A stretch of 64,000 nucleotides of DNA, from the NCBI GenBank assembly GCA_951812925.1, contig OX638371.1, positions 111,933,124-111,997,123 on the forward strand, given 5' to 3'. The notes below the pieces were generated by a model. The model saw only the letters and a list, made by a program, of their open reading frames with translations. It made no database searches and had not been told where the DNA came from. This document shows, one piece after another, positions 10,546 through 23,463 of this stretch. The stretch is from Calliopum simillimum. Lineage: Eukaryota; Arthropoda; Insecta; Diptera; Lauxaniidae. Position numbers and translations under genes: made by a program. How positions within the stretch are numbered: position 1 is the stretch's first letter; every line of letters starts with the position of its first letter.

Positions 10546-13165
10546 CGCTGCCAAAATCACTTTACTCTATTTCACGAAGTCAATGGGCATATTTAAACAG
10601 TTCGGCATACTAAAAAATGCATTTTGAATTGTTCACATCTAGATTGTATGAAGCAGTGCACTGTGCGTCGTGTAAAAGATCACTGTAACAAAAAATTTTT
10701 ATGTGAATCAAAAATGTTTTTATGAAAATTGCGAATACTTAGCTACAAAAAGCACTGAAGCTAAAAAATCGAAATAGCTTAAGCACTCTCCGATTTCAGC
10801 TGTTTTCAAGCTTGTGCGTAGCATACTTTATAAGCAACATATTTGCTTACAGTAGAAGTTTCTTCCCTTTCTTCAAGAAATAAGTGAAAATAAACTTCAT
10901 TAAATTCAATTTGCTTAATTTTAATCCTTTCCGTTTCCAATCATGACATGCTGATGACGAACAAACTTAACTCGTTCCAAATAAAATTTTCTTGCTTCAA
11001 AACCGAACCCTTTTTTCCCCGATTTTCCACCCACTGCCAGAATAAAACAAGGAAATCTGTTACAAAAAAAAAAGGAAAAAAAATCACTCCACAAATTCAC
11101 CGCAAATAATAATAATGAACTTCATTTAATCTAACACACAAACACACACACAGATATATCAACACACATACACACGTATATTTGGTTAACTCCATAGCGA
11201 AAATCTCGCGTAAAGTCAACAATTGCAAACAACATCAACAAAACCTTTTAAATTATTATTTGTTTTGTTTGTTGGTTTTGTTTGACTTAAACACAGTGTT
11301 GTTGTTGGTGTTGTTCTTCGCTTACTTGACATTTGTGTTGTTGTTGCAGTCAGTGTTGTCAACTCACCCACTTAAACTTACAGTTTTGTTTCATTTCACC
11401 CTTAACCTGTACACCACCACCACAAACAGCAAATGATGTTTCGAGCAGAACAAAAGGGTAAATCAAAAATTCTTCCTACAAACTTTGACTCGGAAGTCAG
11501 AGTAATAAATTTTCTATCACTATCACAGAAAAATCGTTCAATAAACTCGGTAGTTGATAGATTATATATCAATTGGAAGTTAAGTTTGTGCTACACTGTC
11601 ACGCACTTTCTGTTTTGTAGTGATTTTCAACTTACCTTTATATAATGCTGAACCCTATCTTTACTGTCATCTTTTCATAAAAGAAAAATAATTACTTTTT
11701 TAAAAAATCCTCAAAAGCTACTCATCACAAAAATATGCGTAGTTCTGTGAAAAGAACCTTTACCGTCGAAGCAACCTCTACACGCCTACAATTTCGTGCA
11801 CATGTGCTTCCAATGCTCTTTCTTTATCCACCTTTGTCGCGCGATCTTAAGATGCGAAAATCATTTTTAACGGCTGCGACGTGTTAAAAACAAATGTCAC
11901 AAAATCATCAACGTCACGTGTGACATTTATTCATTAATAGGAAATAATTATATGAAGGTACGTACATTAGACTGATTCAAAAACATAAAATCATTTTTGG
12001 AAATTCCACGAAAAAAGTTAACTGAGAATAGATGAATAGTCTTTTTGAGCGATTCTTCTTGCCATAACTCGGACATTAAAACTCACCAATTCAGATTGAA
12101 ATAAATTTCAGCGCTGATTGGCTTTTCATTTTCAAATTCAATTTCGATTTTCAATTTCTCACACACAGATACATTCAGAGCTAGACTCTTACATAAAAAT
12201 CAGCGTAGTAGGAGCAGTTTATACGTACGTAATACGTAAAAAGCCAAATCGAATTTAAGATTTTTTTTTTATATTTTGGTTTTCGTACACAATTTACAAT
12301 GAATCTCGTCGTTTATGGCAAAAATACACTAGAGTGTCGCCATCAATTTCCGCCAAAGGGGCAAAAAAAGGAGAAGAAAAAAATGTACCGGAAAATATGA
12401 AAAAATGAAGGCATTTGCATGTGTAAATCCATAAATAAATCTAGATATAAAAAGAACAAAAAAATGAAAAATAAAAATCTGTAGCCATATATGATCCAAC
12501 AAAACGATATGAGAACGAACACCAAGAATTCAATTGGCATAGAAGCGACAGAGACCACAACAACGGCAGGACATTGCAAAGCTTTGCGAACTTAACACAA
12601 AAGAATTCACCTGGTAGTATGGTGTATTCATATGTAATTGAAAAAAAAAAATATCCCTTAAATAAAGAAATTATTGAACAAAGGCAACGAAGGTGAAAGG
12701 CTAAAGCAAGAGAATATAGAATGTATATTAACTAAAATGAAATTCGTAAAAATTATTGCGCTATTGTATAAGTGAAATTGAAAACATCACAAAACGAAAA
12801 AACTCATATTTCTGATAAGAATCAACGATAATGGAATATTTCAGTCAAGGCATAAGAACCTTAGAGCAAAAATATATAATAAAAAATCATTACATTAAGA
12901 AACAGGAGGTCCTGGGCAGAAAAATTGAAACACTCCACTTTGTGATTCAGAACGTCATTAGATCAACAAAAAATACATTACAGATCACATAGTAATTAAC
13001 ATATTTCAATGCGTTCCAGATAATTCCCAAGTTGGATTTTGTCATTTCCATCGATGATTTTGCAGCTTCCGCAATCTTTCGTAACTTGAAGTCAAATTTT
13101 TTTAATTGCTCGCGAATTTTAAGATTTTTGTAATTTTTTGTCGTATTCGATAACTCACTAAAAAT
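10546..13165. other. AT-rich non-coding stretch
   Basis: I see no gene or clear mobile element. It includes CA runs at 11135-11175, TTG/GTT-rich sequence at 11250-11350 and A-rich tracts. Short frames lack recognisable motifs. Confidence 0.5.
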
Positions 13166-13169
13166 AGTT

Positions 13170-13830
13170 TTTTTGTCTCATGCTAGTTTTTAGTTTTTAC
13201 GACTTAGTTGTCAGTTACTTTTATGATGTTTCAGTCACATACGACTTTCCTATTTATAAGCTCTATGCAATATTGTGGCTGTAAATGAAATATTTACTCA
13301 ATTGCATTTTATGTCATGCAACTTTTAATGCACGTTATTTTGTTTAGTTTAAAAACTTTAAATTTTAGATACAATTGTTTTTCGTTCAGAATGAATATAA
13401 TACTTTTCTGTAAATTTGTCAATCTTTTGCTGTTTGCTGTTTTCTCTCATGCAACTTTAAGGTATGAACTACCTTATACTTATATGATTGACGACTTTAT
13501 TGTCAAAAAAATTTATATAACGTTTCAGTCGTGCACCACGAATTCAGGTAGATTTTTGAAATTATCTTGTCGTAAAAGACTTTTTTGTCTCATGCAATTT
13601 TTGAGTGATATGGTATTTTTATATGAAAGGCACAAATTTTCATAATTCGTAAAGCTTTCTAATTATATATGATATATTGCTAGAATGACTTATTATTCCC
13701 ATGCAGCATTTAAGTTTCATGCGGCTTTAAAAAAAACGACTTTTGAGTCGTTCATATATTTATTAAAGTAATTGAATATTTATTCAAAAAAAAAAAAAAA
13801 TTTTTTGTCTCATGCGATAAAAAGTTCAAC
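13170..13830. repeat. Degenerate repeat with recurring 'GTCTCATGC' phrase
   Basis: Variants of TTTTGTCTCATGCAATTTT recur near 13176, 13305, 13445, 13585, 13710 and 13803, mostly 90-145 bp apart, with GTTTCAGTC and ACGACTT phrases between. It leads into the satellite at 13950, so the two may have a common origin. The 109-residue open frame at 13316-13645 is a by-product. Confidence 0.45.
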
Positions 13831-13949
13831 GAAAGTATTGCATGCGTTTAAAATAATTTTGTAGCGTGGAATTGATAAGCCACTAAGAATGTACATATAT
13901 GTGTATGATTTAAAAGTAGCATGAAAGAAACTAATCGATCGAGTAAATT

Positions 13950-15320
13950 TATCATACGCCATAAATGTTGCGTAAGTCGAAAAATTTTGATGTATGTATT
14001 CCAAAATTTTTGAAAACGTAAAAAAATGTTGCAGAAGTCGAAAAATGTTAATAAAATCGAAAAATGTTGCTAAAGTAGAAACATTTTTATGGACTAAATA
14101 ATTTTTAGAGAAAGTAGAAAAATGTTGCAAAATGCTTCATATATTAGAAAATTGTTGCAAAAGTCAAAGAATTTTGTTGGACTAAAAATTTTTTTTTTAA
14201 AAAGTAGAGTAGGTATGTTGCAAAAGTGAAAAAAATTTTTATTGACTCAAAAATTTTTGAAAATGTAGGAAAATGTTAGAAAAGTCAAAAAATGTTGTAA
14301 AAGTAGAAAAATGTTGCAGAAGTCGAAAAATGTAACTGAAGTCGAAAAATGTTGCAAAAGTAGAAAAATGTTGCAGAAGTCGAAAAATGTTAGTAAAGTC
14401 GAAAAATGTTGCTAAAGTAGAAAAATTTTTATGGGCTCAATAATTTTTGAAGAAAGTAGAAAAATGTTGCAAAATGTTTCATATATTAGAAAATTGTTGC
14501 GAAAGTCAAAAAATGTTGCAGAAGTCGAAGAATTTTGTTGGACTCAAAATTTTTTTGAAAAAGTTGAATGTGTTGCAAAAGTGGAAAAATTATTATAGTC
14601 AAAAATTTTTGAAAATGTTGAAAAATGTTAGAAAAGTCGAAAAATGTTGCAAAAGTAGAAAAATGTTGCAAAAGTAGAAAAATGTTGCAGAAGTCGAAAA
14701 CGTTACTGAAGTCGAAAAATGTTGTAAAAGTCGAAAAATGTTGTAGAAGTCGAAAAATGTTACTAAAGTCGAAAAATGTTGCAAAAGTAGAAAAATTTTT
14801 ATGGACTCAATAATTTTTTGAGAAAGTAGAAAAGTGTTGCAAAATGTTTCATATATTAGAAAATTGTTGCAAAAGTCACAAAATGTTGCAGAAGTCGAAG
14901 AATTTTGTTGGACTCAAAATTTTTTTCAAAAAGTAGAATATGTTGCGAAAGTAGAAAAATTTTTATAGACTCAAAAATTTTTGAAAATGTGCAAAAATCA
15001 GAAAAGTCGAAAAATGTTGCAAAAGTAGAAAAATGTTGCAAAAGTCTCAAAATGTCACTAAAGTCGAAAAATGATGCTAAAGTATAAAAATGTTGCAGAA
15101 GTCTAAAAATGTTACTGAAAAAAAGAAAATTGGTGCAAAAGTCAAAAAATGTTTCGAAAGTCGAAAAATTTCTTTGGACTCAAAATTTTTTGAAAAAGTA
15201 GAATATGTTGCAAAAGTGGAAAAATTTTAATGTACTCGAAAATTTTTGAGAACGTAGAATAAGGTTAGAAAAGTCGAAAACTGCTGCAAAAGTCAAAAAA
15301 TGTTGCAAAAGTTGAAATAT
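13950..15320 (+). repeat. 18-bp satellite (GTCGAAAAATGTTGCAAA type) with ~350-bp higher-order repeat
   Basis: Most of the block is built from 18-bp monomers alternating AAAGTCGAAAAATGTTGC and AAAGTAGAAAAATGTTGC. A non-monomer segment beginning TTTTTATGGACTCAATAATT recurs near 14083, 14428 and 14796 (spacing about 345 and 368 bp), followed each time by a TTTCATATATTAG phrase and a TTGTTGGACTCAAAATT phrase, giving a higher-order unit. Since 18 is a multiple of 3, both strands give long repetitive frames (Lys/Cys-rich on plus, Phe-rich on minus); these are not genes. Confidence 0.85.
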
Positions 15321-15330
15321 CTCAACAACC

Positions 15331-18160
15331 ATCCGAGATAAGGCATGCCGAATGTCAGTTGCAATCTCACGCAATTTCTATAAGTTCTCGAACTTATAGA
15401 TTTGTCAAAAATTTCATTTAAATGTCACAAAGTTTTTCCTTCCAGAAATCACAAATAAAATCGACGAAATTTTTGATAGCAACAATCCACAGAAACATAA
15501 AAGTACAGTAGGTGAGCATTTTTTATTATTTTTTCAGCCTTAAGACCTTAAGACCATTTTGCATATTGCAACAATAACAAAAAATTAAAATAATAAAACG
15601 AACAAGTAACGAACATGACGACTAACAATACCAATAGTATAAGAAACCGGATACAAAATTGTAATAAATTTGATTTTCTAAAAGAACACACCACAATGCC
15701 CAGATGTTGCCCCCCTGACAGACCTTTTAATTTGTCAATTGTGACAGGAGCAAAGTAGCACCTCAACCAAACGAACGCTACGCTACACACGATCATCATT
15801 AAAGAGGCATCAAATTCGCTTTCTTTCGATTCTCAATAATTGAAAGAAAATTTCGAAAGATTGAAAAAAATTTTCTGCATAAATTAAAATGCTTAGCGCA
15901 ACACCCTAAGCTCTTCCAAAAAAGGTTACGCAAAATTATGCATAAATTAAGGATCAATCCTTTAGCTGTCACATTTGCATATTGGCAAAAACCACGACGG
16001 CGATCAATGCGAAAATTTACGATTGACGAGCGAGCGAGCATTTTTCACTCTAATAACATAGAATTAGCGAACACTTGGGCGACCTTTTTTCTTGAAAGGT
16101 TGAAAACACGTGAATTGCCGATAGGTATCGGAAATGTGAATGGGTGCTGCTTGCAACCCTTGGAAGATGTCAATGCTGCTGCGTTGATGCATTCGATGAC
16201 GTCTACAAGATCCAAATTGCAAACAAAGCAAGAGTAGTAAAAGAAGTAATAAAATATCCTTGCAGCAGCTCCTTTTTGTGTTATTTATTTTTCTTTACTC
16301 TTCTTTACCCCTGTCGAAGTTCAGGCAAGATTACCCGCTTATGATTTTTTTTTTTTGTTCAGAAATTTGAACGAGTGAACCCAAACGACCCCGACCTTTT
16401 TTCATTTCATTTTGTATTGTAAACATCAGAGTTGTCGCAATTGATTTGCATGAGAATAGGAAAATTGATATTTGGTTGCGTCTTCTTCTGCTGCGGAATC
16501 TTCTTCTGCGATAGAGCGAGTGAGATCGGTATCTTGGGATACCTGTGACTGCCTGTAGGCAAATTTCAACTTGGGCGCAAAAAAGGGTGCACAACACACC
16601 ACACATTGTGAAAATTATACAAAAATGAGTTTTGCAATCCTTTACCAGGATGAGGATGAGTATTCAAATAAGCGATCCTCGCTGTGTCTTTGGACGAAAG
16701 GGTTGTTTTCTGCTGCGTAATTTGCCTATGTTGGTGTGCACAACACAGCAGATAATGTCCTTTTTCTTTAAGGAAGATGACATATGCGCATGGAAATTTC
16801 AGGACTTTGCATATATTTAATTTTCTCAAGGGTTACTTACAGAAAGAAAAAAGCTTCTTGAAATTTTTTTCCCATGAAAATTTCAGTCCTTGTTTATATA
16901 GTGGTGAGCAGAGTAAAGAAGATGCAATCAAGGATAATAAATTAAAAGTGAATTTTTTTTTTGTCGTAGTTTTTTTCGTAGTTTTTTTTTTTAAGAAGAC
17001 AGCTCATATCCTTTTGCATGCAAAAATTCAAATTCATATCCTTGCCGTGTTGTTTAGACAATGCATTTGAATTTGATCGCATCCTGCGTAAAGAGTTGCG
17101 AGCAATTTCAAATTGCGAATTTGTTTCGCCTGAATCAATGCAAATCTTTAAGGATTCTGCGCGGTTGATGAGTTTTCTTTTTTGATTGCCATACGCATAG
17201 ACATGATAAATCCTTTTTTGCATTGTTGTTGTTGCTACATTTTGTGTCTCTGTGTCGTAGTAACGTATTTTTGAATATTGATTTTGTATAGGATGCGTTC
17301 GATTTGCATTTTCTCACGGTTTTTGGTGTTTTGTCTGTCTGTGTTTTGTATGATTTTGCGCAATTTTTATTAAATCACTTTAGTTGGGCCTCATTTGCAA
17401 AACAAAACAAAAAAAGGTTTTTTCATTTTGAAGTTCAGTATTTTGTACGTTAACTGTCATTTGATATTGATGATGGACTTAATGAGTGTGAGTATTTGTT
17501 ATTTTAACGGTTTGTATCTTTTAGCTGCCCTTGATTTTCTTATCCAAACATTTCGCACATAAGGAACATTGGAAAGGAAACTGAAGTTATTGAAGATATT
17601 GGATGACATTCTTAGCTTAGAATCTTCTCGGCTTCGGCTTTAGGATTATCAGAATTCGTCAAAGTCGACTTGCTCAAAGTCTATGATCAAGAGATTCGTT
17701 GATAATATTCTGGAAAGTGGAACAAAAGTAACGTCATAATCTGACTCGATTGCCATTATATCAATAATAAAGATAATTGAACCTAATTCTTATAAAAAGT
17801 TTATCTAAAAATTTTAAATTGACTACATTAAGCTGAAGAAGTGATATCGATCAAATGATCACCTTGTGATGATGCAAATCACATACGCTTATTTGCCTAC
17901 ACACCGTGCCTTAAGCATGCAACTTTCATCCAACATTAAACCAGCCAAACAACCAACCAATTAAACATGTAAGTTTTATCCAACAGCCAACCGACTTCGG
18001 ACAACAAAACCAATTGTACATTCAACTTTTATCCAACCAACATCGGACAATACATGCAACTCAAACGTGCAACAAATGTCCAACTGACACGGGATCAACA
18101 TATGGAAAACTCGTTGCATTCATAAATTTAACACTTATTTCCATGATAAGGCATAAGTAA
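15331..18160. other. Non-coding stretch without recognised genes
   Basis: Several open frames of 60-99 residues occur but none shows a family motif. 15.9-16.7 kb is somewhat less AT-rich. 17.9-18.1 kb holds loosely repeated CAACTTTTATCCAACC-like phrases. Confidence 0.45.
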
Positions 18161-18390
18161 CAATACTTCAGAATCGCGCGCAAGGTGCGGACAGCCACCA
18201 TTTAATAAAGGCACATCTTGGTGGTCGCTACATAGGTAAGACGTGATCTTCATTTATTTAATACATCCAGCGACCTAGGACTTCTTTAACAACGAGGACA
18301 CATTGAGACATGACTCGGACACATTTCGAAGACAACTAACGGAGAGGTATGGTCTGTGATGCACTCCACGAAGGACGGAAAAACTGTTTA
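18161..18390 (+). other. Possible fragment of an LTR retrotransposon 5' region
   Basis: This block is less AT-rich than its surroundings. A phrase with AATAAAGGCACATC, then TTGGTGGTCGC, then GACGTGATCTTCA resembles the LTR end, primer site and leader of BEL/Pao elements. No second LTR, gag or pol is visible. This rests on memory of typical BEL leaders and is weak. Confidence 0.2.
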
Positions 18391-18394
18391 CTAA

Positions 18395-18487
18395 GGGCCT
18401 TACCAAAAATAAAAATTCTCGAGAATTTTTTCTCGGATTACAATGGAAAATGCAAGGCAGTCTAAGAAAAAATTTATAATAAGGCCC
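18395..18487. mobile_element. Small hairpin MITE, copy 1 (93 bp)
   Basis: GGGCCTTA at the left is inverted at the right (TAAGGCCC, ending 18487). The middle holds a CAATGGAAAATGC loop flanked by CGGATTA/CAGTCTAAG half-sites. The same centre is found in the copy at 59385-59486, so this is a dispersed hairpin family that keeps its core while its ends diverge. Confidence 0.6.
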
Positions 18488-21400
18488 ACAAGGATATATG
18501 GAACATATAATCGCTAGAGTGACTGGCCAGTGTCTTCAATTACCTCCAATATTTTAACCGAATAACTTATAGTTCCTTAATATTGAAAATCAATAGATCA
18601 ACGCTTATTGGTTTATTTTCCAGCTCAAAAGCTTGACAGACAGTATTCGGTCATACTATAAACGGTAACAATATTGACCACACAAACTTGAAATGGCGAA
18701 AACCGCAGCATTTATGGGCTAAAGTGTCTTCAATGAACATGTGCTCAAACGTCAAGGTAAAAAAAATTTAAAACCTATTAATATATGTATATGTGTGTAT
18801 CTATGTATGAAAGAAGAAGAAAAAAAGTTGAAACTAATAAATTTATTGTCAAGTGTTTCACGCGGAATTAGCGAACCGCAACACATAAGGAGTCAAGTCA
18901 GTAGTTGCCTTCATTCGTACAACTTTTGTCTGGAATTGGTGATAAAATTCAACAAAAAATTACCAAAGCCATAGACAAGAACTTCAAAGAAACGAATCAG
19001 CAAACACCTTTTGTTGCATGCCCTGTCGAGGGGGTTAGTTCGGGGTCTTTGGCTGTTGTTGTTGAAATGCGAGTGATATGAAATAATAAAAATTAAAGTC
19101 GTAAGTGGCGGGTTCGCTCGCTGCTCGTAATGGTGCAAAGGGGGTTTGATGTTCCTGAATTCCGTGTGTCACTTACGCTGCGGTTCAATAAACCATAAAA
19201 ACCGCCTCATTAATTATGCGCGTAGCTGACACGGTGAGCTGCGGTGACGACGACAACGACGCTCCTCCAAGATGTGTGGTGGCAACAACAACAACAACAA
19301 TAACAATATATGCAAAGTATACATTTTAGCCAGCGGCTAAAAAATGTTATTTTCAACAACAAAAACAACTACAACAACAACAACAAAAAACATTAAAAAA
19401 TAATAAAAAGGAAAATTTTTACTTTTTATCAGCAACAAAAGGAAGAAAAAAACTCAGGGGTTGACTCTTAACAACTAACTTACTAACTGGGCCATAAAGT
19501 CAGTCGTCAGCGCAGTGACAAGGTGTTCTGCACTGTACGCTCTGTGTGTACCCGCTGGCATTTAATGGCAGCAAAACGCACATGTTAGTCGGTCGTTTGG
19601 GTCGTCACCAGCGTTATTTCACTTTGGTGGTTATGGTTTTGACTGTTTGGGTCTCTTTGATAATTAATTAGTCGTAAATTACGCGGGCATAAAACGGTTT
19701 GACATACTTTTTTTTTATATTTTTGTTTTTTTACATTTTGGCCAGTAATGTAAATGGCAAAATGAAAAAAATGCCGATTGCAATTGAGTTCAAACTTGGG
19801 CGCAATTAAAAGCAAAATGATTAGGCATTGGTCTCTTAATTTTATAAAATTATATAAATATTTATGGAAACCTTTCGACGAGCATTGACCGAAATTTTAT
19901 CTTCTCATGAAGAATAAAGAAAAAGCCAAAAAATAACCAGGAAATAACGCCATAAGAATCAAAGCTGCAAAAATTGCGATAATAATTTTTGGAAATAAGG
20001 CCACATAGAAAAAAGTTGAGGGATAAAGTATAAGGGCATGATATGAATTTTATATAAAATGGCTTAAAATACTTTCATATGAACTTCTATATAAATTTTA
20101 TACAAAAAAAGTATAAAAAATTTTTATATAGTGATACTATAAAATTTAAACCAAAAAAGTTTAAATTGTGTTAATACTTGGTGTATACATTTTATACAAA
20201 AAAGAATAAACGGTTTGTATACCAAATTGAAGCATAGATTTTATACTAAGTTTGGTGTGGATCTGTATTCAAACCAATTTGGTTTGAATTTCAAACCCAA
20301 ACTTTTTGTTGTGCAGAAAAATCTCCGCACAATATTCTGGCCTTATTTTTATTTTGTTTTTCGGAAATAAAACCAAAAACGTTTCTGCCGTTTTTTCCAA
20401 AATATTATGGCTTTATTTTAAAAAGCTATGTACCTCCAGAATTATTTTTTTTTTTTTTGGAAACAAAGCTTGAAATTTATTGGGTATATAATTTAGAAAA
20501 TAAAATCAAAAATGAAATGTCATGATCGGTGAAACCTTATCTCCAAAACTTAAGTGTGTAGATATGAAACTGTTCGGTAAGTGCTTCAAAACTTTATTGA
20601 GTGATGAAGAATTTTTGTTCTGAAAAAAAAAACGAGAAGAACTTAAAATTTTTCCATCACGTTGAAAACAGAAATTGCATCCTGTGTTGTGCTTTAGTTT
20701 TTGGTAACCATATCTTAGCTCTTACCGGGCAGAAATGATTTCGTACAGTTGTATGGATACGAGTATTTAAGCATTTTTTTTGAGCTCTACCTGACATTTT
20801 TTGACATTTATGTGATCTTCCAGTATTTTTTAAGAACACTGCTCTTAGAAAACGGGGAAAAATGTTGAAATCAACCCCGAAAGAAGATAGTGCACATTCC
20901 CTTTATGTGTTGTATATAAATATTTCCATTCATGAAGTTCAAATAAGTGCCCGTTTAGTGATCTTTATTTATGTACTTTTGAAATTATATACTTCAACAA
21001 AGGTAGTGTCACCTCCGAAGCACGAAGGCTTGTTCCTGTAATAAAAACAAAAAAAACGTAATATCCATTGCGTTACGTGTAAACGATGTAATTATTGTTG
21101 TGCTGTTGCCAAAAACAAAATAAAAACGAAATGTAAAGTAAAATCACTCGTAATCACAACAAAACCCAACTAAAATACAACAAATGAAGGCAATAATTAA
21201 TTTAATTGACATTTTTTGAGGTTTGCCGAAGTATTTGTTTTTTTTCAGTTTTTCAGCACAGACAGAATTGAGTCGCAGCAACAACAATAACAACAACAAC
21301 TACAACATAACAATGACGACGACGACAACGTCAAAACTCAGACGCAGACTCAGACGCAGACTCAGACTGATCCATGAAACAAAACAAAAGCACTGAACGA

Positions 21401-22228
21401 CGTGCAGTCTCGTCAGATCACGCCAAAAAACACACCTCGAAAACTGTCAAATTTCCACAGCTATGTACCTATACATTTACGAGTGCGCGCGAGTGCGAAT
21501 GCGAGAATGAGAGTACTCTTCGTAATACAACAACAAGAAAAAAAAACAATGCAAGAACTTCAGAACTATAATAGAATGCTGTGTGCTGAAAGGGGGAGGG
21601 GGCTGGTGTTGGTAGGCATAGCAATTTTTATTGCGTGGACTGATTACAGCATACGGGATCATGAATGAGCCGAGAATTGGCTGCTGCTGCTGTCAAGATC
21701 TGCGATCTTTGTTTGATCGCATTCACAAAAGACAAATAAACTTTGCTCTCAAGTTATGCTCCCCTCATCTTCTCTTTATCTTTCTCTGCCTTGTAATTCC
21801 TGTGCCAAGCCACAAATTCATTCATAATGTTCCTTCCTATGGTCTCCCCTGTAGCCAGTGATAGTGATGCCAACGTCGGCAGCTTCAAGTCAATCCAACA
21901 CGTTGTTGCGACGACCTGATTTTTAAATGAAATTGAAACCTCGACGTTAGCGATCGGCCCACAAGCATTAGCGATGCCAACTTCATTTGGATGATTTTTT
22001 TGTTGGTTTTGTTTTTAAGGTTAATTCATGGTACAAGGCACGCGGCTATATTGCGGATTTAATGTCTGTATGCTCTGAGACTGGGTTGTCTGAAAAATTA
22101 TAAAATTCATTGAAGCTTTCCCAAAATGTACCGAAAATTGATAAGTTATCCACAAGAGATCCTGAAGTACTGAAAGAGTAAATTAAAATGTACAGAATAA
22201 AGCCAAGTAGAGCATTTGAAACTACATA
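18488..22228. other. Non-coding stretch with simple repeats
   Basis: There is no recognised gene. It contains CAA runs near 19280-19390 and 21280-21305, an AT-rich palindrome-rich patch at 20040-20300 and a short CAGACT/CAGACG run at 21337-21369. The block at about 19010-19270 is GC-richer, with an ATTAATTATG site, and could be regulatory; that is only a guess. Confidence 0.4.
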
Positions 22229-23226
22229 TATATGGTGTATCGCATAAGGTTACGAAGCTTCTGGGAGGTGATAGAGGAAGCCCAGACTAATAAAAAATTG
22301 CACCTGAGGGGGGTCTATAATGTACCCCTGAGTTATAGGGTTAAAACTGATTTTCTAGCTTGCTTCAGAAAAAAAATAATTTTCTTGGGTCACCCTTGCG
22401 TTTTAGAGAATATTTTGTTGTTGAAAACTTTTAGCCAACTGTATGAGCTTTCTAAAAATGCATTGAGTTTATAAGGTTTAAAGAGATTTCACAAAGTTCT
22501 GGTTCTTTAAAGTTGATATTTTAAAAATTTTTTCCTAACTTTTGGCTTTGGCGACCATTTTAATATGAAAAATGTCCTATTAGCACATACCTTTATAATT
22601 TTTTTTAAAATTACTGTGAAATTTTCTTTTATTTGATTGCACATTTGTCATACCACTTTTTTAAATTGAGGTCAGAAAAAAATACTTTTTTATGTAATAC
22701 ACGAGTTACTCGCAGGCGTTGCGCTGCATATGCCCTTTTTCTACTGGAGGCTTCAAAAGGATTGTTCTTGAAAGTATTTTTTATGACCTCAAATTAAAAA
22801 ACTGGTATGACAAATGCACAATCACGTTAAAGGAAATTTTACAACAATTTTAAGAAAAATTAAAAAAGCGTATATTAATAGGACCTTTTTCATATTAAAA
22901 TGGCCGTCAAAGTCAAAAATTAGGAAAAAATTTTTCAAATATCAATTTTAAAGATACAGAACTTTGCGAAATCTCTTTAAACCCTATAAACCAAATGCAT
23001 TATTAGAAAGCTCATACAGTTGGCTAAAAGCTTTCAATAACAGAGTATTCTCTAAAACATTAAGGTGACCCAAAAAATATTTTTTTCTGAAACAAGTCAG
23101 AAAATCAGATTTAACCCTATAACTCCTCACGGCTACATTTTAGACCCCCGAACTCAGGTGCATTTTTTTGTTAGTCTAGGCCTCCTCTACCACAGCTTCG
23201 TTACTGTATGCGGTACACCCTATATA
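22229..23226. mobile_element. Foldback element, family 1 copy 1, arms ~450 bp
   Basis: The sequence from 22229 reappears as its reverse complement ending at 23226. Shared landmarks in order are GGTGTA, CGAAGCT, GAGGTGATAGAGGAAG-like, GTTATAGGGTTAAA, CAACTGTATGAGCTTTCTAA, CATTTTAATATGAAAAA and GACCTCAATTTAAAAAA-like. The arms meet around a spacer at about 22694-22768. Outer ends read TATAKGGTGTA within a TA-rich context. No transposase frame is present; open frames inside are by-products. A second copy lies near 27325-27945. Confidence 0.85.
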
Positions 23227-23270
23227 ACATCGAAATTTTAACTATAAATTTGTGATAAATTGGCTCATGA

Positions 23271-23395
23271 GTGGTGCCACGTCCCTCAAAACAAAATTCA
23301 ATATACCTTAGAAACTGAAGCAGAGAGAAGAATTCTGACAATAGCATTAGAAAGATTATATTTTACAGAACAAGTCTTAAGTCGTAATGCCAAAA
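23271..23395 (+). repeat. Fragment of a 'CCAC(G)CCC...AAAATTCAATATA' dispersed repeat
   Basis: GTGCCACGTCCCTCAAAACA followed by AAATTCAATATACCTTAGAAAC matches the phrase order at 25616-25680 (GCCTCGCCCCTTAAAAACAA, then ATTCAATATATCTCTGAAAC). It abuts the foldback element. The outer limit is uncertain. Confidence 0.4.
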
Positions 23396-23463
23396 AGTGT
23401 TGTTTGGGGCAGAATAGAACTAAATCGAGAAAATTCAGAATCAAATATGTAAATAATTCACTT

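Noticed and set aside
14080..15010. CRISPR-like look of short repeats with spacers
   Set aside because: The units are an 18-bp eukaryotic satellite with repeated, not unique, intervening segments, and the DNA is insect nuclear.
13810..15374. Lys/Cys-rich plus-strand and Phe-rich minus-strand frames
   Set aside because: They are by-products of the 18-bp satellite, whose unit length is a multiple of three.
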